This document shows positions 57,069 to 64,000 of a stretch of DNA of 64,000 nucleotides, piece after piece. The first letter of the stretch is position 1, and each line of letters opens with the position of its first letter. The translations under genes were made by a program, and so were the position numbers. The stretch is taken from assembly GCA_030533445.1 (NCBI GenBank), contig CM060082.1, positions 36,705,317-36,769,316 of the forward strand. Direction: 5' to 3'. Source of the DNA: Cyprinodon diabolis (taxonomy: Eukaryota > Chordata > Actinopteri > Cyprinodontiformes > Cyprinodontidae). The notes under the pieces are model-generated. The model was not told where the DNA came from. It saw nothing but the letters and a program-made list of their open reading frames with translations, and made no database searches.

Positions 57069-60000
57069 TCATGAGAAAAGGAAAACACAGACAGATAAAG
57101 TGGCTGCTACGAAAATAACACCAAACAGCAGTAAGAGCACAAATATGTGGCTCCGCTGGCAAAGAGCTTGAGATCCAGTAGCCTGTTGCTCCTCGTCTAC
57201 TGGAACCAGAGCCATGGAGGCGCTGTCAGTGCTGCTGAGTGGGTCTGCATACTGCGGCCCATGGGGCTCCACCATCCAGCGCAGCACGTTGACTTTCATC
57301 TCCATGTCATCAATCATGCGGTCGATTTGGTTGATTTCTAGCTCCATGGTGTTGCGTTCTTGGCTCTCAAGGCCTTCAGGGAGTGTTTTTGTCTCAGCCT
57401 CATTCATGTCTGGCAAACTCAGAGCCCGAGCTGCTACCTCACTGCATCCTCCTGAGGGGCAAAAGTTAACAAATCTTTCTTCAAATTGATGTCTACAAAT
57501 TTGATGTTTAAAAATAGTATAAAAAATGTATTACAGTTTACTTTATAATTATTTCACTGAGATTATGATTCCTTAAAAAATGTTAAAAGCAAGTAAAAAG
57601 TTATATCTCAAACAAATAAATACCACTGCAGTTTCAGATTTTTTCGATGTACTTTATATTGATAACAAAAATCCCAAATCATGCAGTTCTAAACATATGA
57701 AAACTAAGTCCTGTGACTTCTTTGAAGTATGGCTGTTCATCATAGAGCAGCTTTGATTTCAGTTGTACATACCTATTGAAATGAAGGGTGTAAAACCCAC
57801 TGCATTATGTCAGAACATGGTACATTACTCCTCTTAGACTCAATTGACCATATGAATAAAACTTTTCTCCAAGTGATGAAGTGATTATTCGAATCAATCA
57901 TAAAGTAGGTAGGGCCGCCTTCAACTGGAACAAGTAGAAAAAATTCACCTGGCAGAATTAATATTCATCGGTGCAGACAGAGTGTTTGCATAGCTTGACA
58001 TGAGATAATATCAAGCTAGATTGACATTATCCAGCTTGAAAAAGGAGTTCCTTTGAACAGTGTTTTGTGTAAATTCTCAGATTCATATATTTCAGAGTTG
58101 TGGCACTCTGCAGCATAGATTTTTGCATTTCAAAATGATTCGTGTTAGTGCTGAATAGATGGAGATTAATTGTGTTTAGCTGCATTATTAGGTGCATAAA
58201 AAATATTATCAGAGTATCATTTAAGTGGTGAAATAAGTAAAGTTATTTAACAAATTCACGCAATCTCTGATTAAATCATGCCCTTGGCTCTTTACACTGC
58301 AAAAAATCAAAATCTTGATAAGTAATTTTTTCTTAAAATAAGGGCATTTGTTCTTGAATTGAGGAGAAAAAAGAGACATCTTGCCAATGAAAATAGACAA
58401 TTTAGATTTAAAATAAGAAAACGCGATTGCATTGTCTTATTTCCATAGACTATTATCTAATTATCTTATTTTAAGAGTAAAAATACTGATTCCATTGGTA
58501 AACTATCTCTATTACCTACTCAAATCAAGGGTAAATACACTTAATTTAAGAAATTTTTACTTATTTTTAGATTGTGTATGGCTGTATCTTCACTGGCTGG
58601 TATAGTCCTAGTCGCTACAGTTTTGAAGCGCTTGAATAATCTGGCCCATTCAAGTAAACATTTCAATTGCAAGTCCCTCTGCCACTGGACATGCAAGGTT
58701 AATACCATTCCCCAGTCTAGTGTCAAATCAGTGCAACAATAGCGCAATTTACAAACAACAACAATGATTGTCTAGGCTTTAGCAGAACAACTTTTTGTGT
58801 CATGTCTTTATTTGTCGTGGGTGGAGACATTTCTCTGTCTACCACCCACTGAATTGTTAAGTGTAATGCCAATGACCCCGCCAGAACCAAACTGACCATT
58901 ATTCTATGGACCTACCTCAGAGGTAGGACCCTGCAGAGTGCCGTCGAGTTCAGTTGTACGGGCCAGTTTAATAATTGAATGATCCGCACCGACTATAAGT
59001 AGACTTTGCATGGACAGTGATAGGTGCAGATTCTTATTTACCTTCTACGCCGGTGTGCACGAGTGATGTGGAGTCGGCCAGTGAAAAAATCCTGCTCATG
59101 TTCCAAACTTTGCACATGTCGACGTGTAGAAGCTCTAGAGATGAGGAGAAGGCCACCCAGAGGAGCTCCATCTCCTTACGCTGTCCTTCAGGCAGACTCT
59201 TGTCTCGGAGGTGGGTGGTCAGGTGATTGCAGATGTCCCCGGCCAACTTCTGGGCCTTTTCTCTCGTTTGTCGGAGCTCATCGCGAAGCTGCAGGTTGTC
59301 CGTGCTCCCACCTACACACGAGGCTAAATGCCGATAACAAGCCACAACCTGCGAGAGGAAGAAATGTCAAACCAGGGTTCAGAACACTATAAAGAACTGA
59401 TTTCTGTAGCGTAGACTTTTTTTTTCTTTAAACATGCCCTTAACAAAAGATTCATACACTTTTGGCTTTTTCAAATTTTCAATCACCAACGCTTCTTGTG
59501 ATTAAACCGGATTTGGCTTGATAGGGCAATACAAAGTAGCTCAAGGCTGTAATGAGGAAGACGATACAAGGTGGGCAAAGTTTTTTTTTTCGTTCGTGAA
59601 ACCATTTTCTTTGTAATCATAGCTGTAGATCTTTTTGGCTTTGTCTCTATGCACATCAACAGAAAGAATTTCCTAGAAGTAAGCCAGATTAAATGGAGAA
59701 CATCGTGGAACAAACATTGCAACTTATCTGCAATTAATTTAGTTTCCTGCTTTAACTGAGCCTTTGTAACATAAATATCTATTGTTCTAAACCAGTACCT
59801 TATAGCTATAGCTTCAGTTTAGTATAATTTTTCCACTAGAACCTCCGTCCGAAGCTCCATCCATCTCTCCATCAACTCTAAAAAGCTTCTCTGATAGCAT
59901 CCCCACAACATGATGCTACCAACATTATGTCTTATAGTGGGCGTGGTGTTTGAGGCTAGTGTTTAGCATTAGTTTTCTAATGGAAATATTCAGTTATAAC

Positions 60001-61744
60001 CTAAAAAGTAAATTTTAGGTTAAATCTAAGCACATTATCTTCAAGCCCTGCAAATGTGACTATTTATGGCTTTCTCCTAGCATATGTATATCAGCCACTC
60101 TTCCATAAATGCCTAAGTTGGAGAAAACAGAATTTATACTTGTCCAGCGCAGAGATTTACCAACCTGTTTATGAAAACTACCTCCACAGCGCTCTGTTTA
60201 GGCTGATAAACAGTCTATACCTCAAATGTCCTTGATGGTTAGCAGCCATATTGGAATGTGGCTAGTCGCAATTCCCAATTCAATTATTTATATTTCTATC
60301 TGTAAAATATTTTGATAGATATGTACATTTATTTACTTTCTCTTAACTAAACCCATTGAAGTCTGAGGTTGCATTGTGACAAAATGCAGAAAAGCCCAAT
60401 GGGTGGAAGTGCCTTTGCAAGGCCCTTTGCATAAGCAACGATATGCTCTGGCACTTCACGTCACATAAACCACAGGACCACTAATCTTCTTTAAACATTG
60501 TCCATCTATTAGTCATCTCAGCAACTACATAAACGACACAAATTCAAAAACGCATGACTACAGCTAAATACATGTAAGCAGCAGAGTAAGAATATCGTAA
60601 ATCTAATAAAATCTTTGACTTTTAGACACAAAATCTTACCGACAAAAAATTTAAAGCCTATTCTTCAAAGTTCTAGAGAGTCTGAAAAAAGACACATTTC
60701 CAATTAAATGACATTCATCATGAAGTTAGTGGGTTTTATTTATAGCTATTAGGTTAACCTCAGGCGATTAGCAGCAGTGGTTTCATTCATTAAAAATATT
60801 AGATATAATCTCATTATCATGGAGCTATTTGTAGATAAGCCAAAACAACCTTGCAGACCAGAGTACAAGTGGCCCTTTTTTTGAGATGCAATACAATAAA
60901 AAATAAACAAAACTCCCCTTTATTTTAACAGTCAACCTTATTATCTTTAAATGTACTATTTTTAATCACTAAAATATGTAGCTTTGATTATTTAAACAAT
61001 CAAAGGTTTGGTTATTCAAAGAAGACAGCGCTGAGAATTAACATGATTTACATTTTAAACTCAATTTAAAGGTTAATTTTCAGTTGGTTTTCTGCTGTTA
61101 TTTAAAAGGGCGGCTCTTAGCACTTATAAAACATTGATTTTAATGAGATGGAAGATATAAAATGGTTTAAACTTGATCTTCACAGACAAAAGTATAAGAC
61201 ACTGTTCAAAATAACAGGAATATTTGATGTCAAGTGGGGGGACAGAATTGCATGGCATTACTATGGCATCACTTAATAGAGGAACCATAAAGATGCAGTG
61301 GACCAGCAGATTCTTTTTAAAGAGAGTGCTCTTTTAGCTGCAGGGGGGGAAAAGATTCTTCTGTTTTTGTGTCATGTCTGGACATATTGCATGGATAAAG
61401 ATGGAGATAAAAATAGCAAAATATGTATTAGTTTTAATACATATTCCAATAATAATGCAATAAAACTCTTTATGAAACAAAGTTCTTAAGATAAATCACA
61501 AAAAAATCACAAGAAGATACATTTGTGGTCATTTCAATTCTTTTTTCTTTTCTAATGCTGAGAGGAACCATACATATTGTGCTAGAATTGGGTGGGTCAC
61601 CCATTGACTTTAGCAGTAAAACATTAATAAAAGCCCGCTGTAGCTTACCTTTATCAAAGAATCCACCAAAGCCTGTCCATCGGCCAAAGCCTTGTCTCCG
61701 CTTGCTGTGCAATCATCGCCAACTTTGTTATTTACAAGTGGCAT
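57069..61744 (-). CDS. RGS9BP: RGS9-binding protein / RGS9 anchor protein (R9AP)-like
   Basis: Three exons on the minus strand: 61744-61649, 59348-59042 and 57451-57069. They join in frame to 261 aa (mammalian R9AP ~235). Exon 1 gives MPLVNNKVGDDCTA and DGQALVDSLIK. Exon 2 carries the N-terminal helical bundle (CYRHLASCVGGSTDNLQLRD, RQTREKAQKLAGDICNHL, LLWVAFSSSLELLHVDM). Exon 3 has a SNARE-like helix (IDRMIDDMEMKVNVLRWMVE) and a C-terminal hydrophobic anchor (HIFVLLLLFGVIFVAATLSVCVFLFS). R9AP tethers the RGS9-1/Gbeta5 complex to photoreceptor disc membranes and speeds transducin shut-off. The C-terminal transmembrane anchor fits R9AP rather than RGS7BP. A teleost paralogue of RGS9BP is possible. 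The intron-split structure is unlike the single-exon mammalian gene as I remember it. Confidence 0.88.
58295..58580. mobile_element. MITE of the CACTGCAAAAAA family, copy 2 (RGS9BP intron 2)
   Basis: Begins CACTGCAAAAAATCAAAATC and matches 10685-10975 in inverse orientation through most of its length. Non-coding. The rest of the intron shows nothing recognisable. Confidence 0.6.
59440..59960 (-). repeat. Decayed Tc1-like fragments (RGS9BP intron 1)
   Basis: AAAGATTCATACACTTTTGG (about 59446-59465) looks like a fish Tc1-type end. GCATCCCCACAACATGATGC (about 59898-59917) resembles the antisense of a conserved Tc1 transposase stretch. Both are degenerate. The remainder of this intron (to 61648) has no feature I recognise. 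Confidence 0.4.
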
Positions 61745-64000
61745 GAGGATGATTTGCACAGAGTCTCAGACTCTGCCACAGCAGGCGAGATTTCGGCCCC
61801 TCTGCCCTTCACTTCTCTGGCTGCCCCTGCTCCTCTTGTCTCACTGGAAGATGCTTCATTCAGCGCCTCAGAGCCTGGATGCGCTCAGTCCCAAGGCAGC
61901 ATGTTGCAGAGTGAAATACCCCATCTGCAAATAAACTGCAATTACACGCGCAGAACATGCTTTTGGAGGCCAGAGCGGGAAAGTCCGAGCAATAAAGAAA
62001 AAGTATAATAAACTGATGTAACTCTTAAGCAAGGTGCTAATCCTGTGATTGACCCCTTTGCACTGATGCAGGCTAAGACGGACTGCTAATCTCATTAACC
62101 ATCACCGAGAGATAGGAGAGCAGCTGGCAGCCTATACCACAATGCTCCTTTCACTAACTGAGGAGGCTTGGCTCTGTTTCCTCAAGCGCTCCACAGACTA
62201 CACCTCCTTCACTCATCTGTAAAGGTCAACCCTCTGCATGAAACATGCAGACTTTCCAGGGGTAGGGTTGTTAGTACACTGCATAGAATAAAATGTTTAG
62301 TAAAATAGTAAGCAAAGATGGAGTTTTTCTTAATTTATTAACATGTCTCCTTTTTTCCCAATGACCTGATAAAGATACCTAGATAAAAACCAGTGTGACA
62401 CATTCTTTCAGAAGAAGACAAATTAGTAAAAAGTCTCCTCTGCTATTAAATGTAATCTAAATAAACAAAGCAGCGGGGAGTGTTGGCCTAGTGGTTAGAG
62501 CAGTGCTTGTGCTCCGAGAAGGTTGCCTTCCCCGGTTCGATCCCCACAGCCTGCACTCTGTGTCCTTGAGCAAAGACCCTTAACCCCACACTGCTCCCCG
62601 GGCGCTGTGCAATGGCAGCCAACTGCTCCCCAAGGAGATTGGTTGAATGCAGAGAGTAAATTTCTTTGCTTTGTACTTGACAATAAAGTTGAATTCTTAT
62701 ATTCTATCAGTAGTACCACAACACGCAGTAGTACGATCACGGATACAGTCGCACACAGGTTTGAAGCAAGTTCTGTTTTTAATTTTAAAAAATATTGCAC
62801 AACTTTAACCCTACCAAGGCCACTCACCTATTCTGATAAGAGCATTCATTTGCTAATGAACCAGTTGGTTCTTGGTAACTTTGGAGGAGCAGCGGAGCTG
62901 TACTGTTAAGTTGGGAGAATCTGTAGACAGGACGACTATTGTTTTCTTGGGGGGAATAAACTTTATCATCCATAAAAAAGACTTGCTAAACTCTAAGATA
63001 CTCAGGTTGGTAAATATAATATACATGTATTCCATTCCTTCTCCGTTAGAGTTACATTAGTTGAAGCAAAGATCCTTTTCGTCAGGATAAAAGTAAGTAT
63101 CTTCATTGCTAAGTCACAAGGTTAGAAATCACTGGGAAGATTTCTGGCAGCATTTATAAATATAATTGCCCATACAGACATCATGGTAATGGAGTTATCT
63201 TTTCAAGAACCAGGTTTGATAAAACTGGACATTGTAATTGTGGCATTGAAAAGAGAACAGGTGACCGGATAATGACACAACATAGAAACTGGTTTACTGA
63301 TATCAGTGATGTATAGGAATCCACTAGAACAGTTTTCAGGCCTCATTTCATTTGTTGTTTTTTTGCATCAGCGTTGACTCTACCATATAGGACCAGAAAG
63401 CAGTATGCCTCCAAGCGCCGTTGGAGTTAACATAGGGACCTCCTCATGTTCCTAGCAACAGGTAGATGCTATACAGCTGCCCTCTGTGTGACAGGAAATA
63501 TAGACAGCCCACATAACTGAGCTTCACAAAAATACCTTCCTTATATTTAGTGTGACACATTCCAATCTACACATCTTTGAGTTTTTAAATAGAGAGCTTT
63601 AGCTGTTTGCACCATCTGTGTGACTTATACCATCTGTATTATTTTCAGAAGGCTGGAGTCTAAGTTTGACTAGCATCATTCATGCATGTTTCAGTCAAGT
63701 AATGTTTCTAAGGCTAAAGGCTGTCCAGATTTGGCAGCAGCCCAAACCCCCTTTCTATCTCGCTATGGTTTTGTCATTTAACCCCACAGAAGATTATTGA
63801 AGGACAGTTGCAACACCAATTTATTGAAGCTAATTTATCCCCATCACATTTTTAGCTTCTTCAAATATTTAAATATTTTAAGTAATGTCTACAGTGCAAC
63901 CAATCACAATATTAAACATTTCTTAAGTGCATAAACTGATATTTTAGGAGATTATGAGAATCCATGGCATAACCATGTCACAGGAATTAATTAACCAGAG
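61745..64000. other. Upstream flank of RGS9BP to the window end
   Basis: Includes the probable RGS9BP promoter just above 61744 and the SINE at 62474-62705. I see no exon, RNA gene or other clear repeat in the rest. Confidence 0.5.
62474..62705 (+). repeat. tRNA-derived SINE with LINE-type tail
   Basis: A-box-like TGGCCTAGTGGTTAGAG (about 62484-62500) and B-box GGTTCGATCCC (62534-62544). A unique part follows (CCTTGAGCAAAGACCCTTAA), then a tail TTGACAATAAAGTTGAATTC. It is not a functional tRNA. The tail resembles the complement of LINE-type tails elsewhere in the window. Confidence 0.8.

Noticed and set aside
61754..62008. 80-85 codon frames just upstream of RGS9BP exon 1
   Set aside because: No family resemblance, no splice signals tying them to a gene, and they overlap the expected promoter/5' UTR of RGS9BP.
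62484..62544. Possible tRNA gene
   Set aside because: Same reasoning: tRNA-like head of a SINE with a long unrelated 3' region and LINE-like tail.

Overview
This is a vertebrate nuclear window, almost certainly from a ray-finned (teleost) fish. Six protein genes are split by GT-AG introns, many of them short. The AT-rich DNA around them carries a teleost repeat set: a full-length Tc1 transposon, a young Rex3 (RTE-clade) retrotransposon, Rex1/CR1/L2-like LINE remnants, tRNA-derived SINEs, and many hAT-like, PIF/Harbinger-like and TTAA-target MITEs. There is no prokaryotic-style operon structure, no CRISPR array and no rRNA. I cannot name the species.

Gene layout, left to right: the last six coding exons of PRKDC (DNA-PKcs; +, 134-1974); complete GAREM1 (-, 8306-20469, six exons, 860 aa); complete NCF2/p67phox (+, 23094-36048, fifteen inferred exons, 493 aa); complete DPH2 (-, 36240-43150, six exons, 493 aa); complete MCUR1-type gene of the MCUR1/CCDC90B family (-, 45660-53983, nine exons, 315 aa); and an RGS9BP (R9AP)-type gene (-, 57069-61744, three exons, 261 aa). 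In all five complete genes every exon junction keeps the reading frame. PRKDC and GAREM1 are tail-to-tail, GAREM1 and NCF2 head-to-head, and NCF2 and DPH2 tail-to-tail with 191 bp between stop codons. DPH2, MCUR1 and RGS9BP share one strand. The genes work in unrelated processes: DNA end joining, Grb2/ERK signalling, phagocyte NADPH oxidase, eEF2 diphthamide synthesis, mitochondrial inner membrane/calcium uniporter, and phototransduction RGS anchoring. They are neighbours, not a pathway.

Most of the remaining DNA is mobile-element debris, some of it readable as a layered record. Rex3 (25352-27902) sits in NCF2 intron 3 between 13-bp target duplications and keeps an unbroken 840-codon frame. 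A 1248-bp Tc1 element with perfect 29-bp inverted repeats and an intact DD34E transposase lies between GAREM1 and NCF2. At 45880-46939 a Harbinger-like element has landed inside the target duplication of a hAT MITE. Three separate hAT relics keep the BED zinc-finger end of the transposase while the catalytic core is gone. A foldback family with a dyad-symmetric TCAGAATTCTGA minisatellite occurs in introns of two neighbouring genes.

I found no convincing new enzymatic or defence system. The most unusual items are these repeat structures, a GC-AG intron and an 87-nt in-frame stop-free intron in NCF2, and the intron-split RGS9BP gene. Family names for repeats rest on motifs, end structure and target duplications seen here plus general knowledge. 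No database search was possible.
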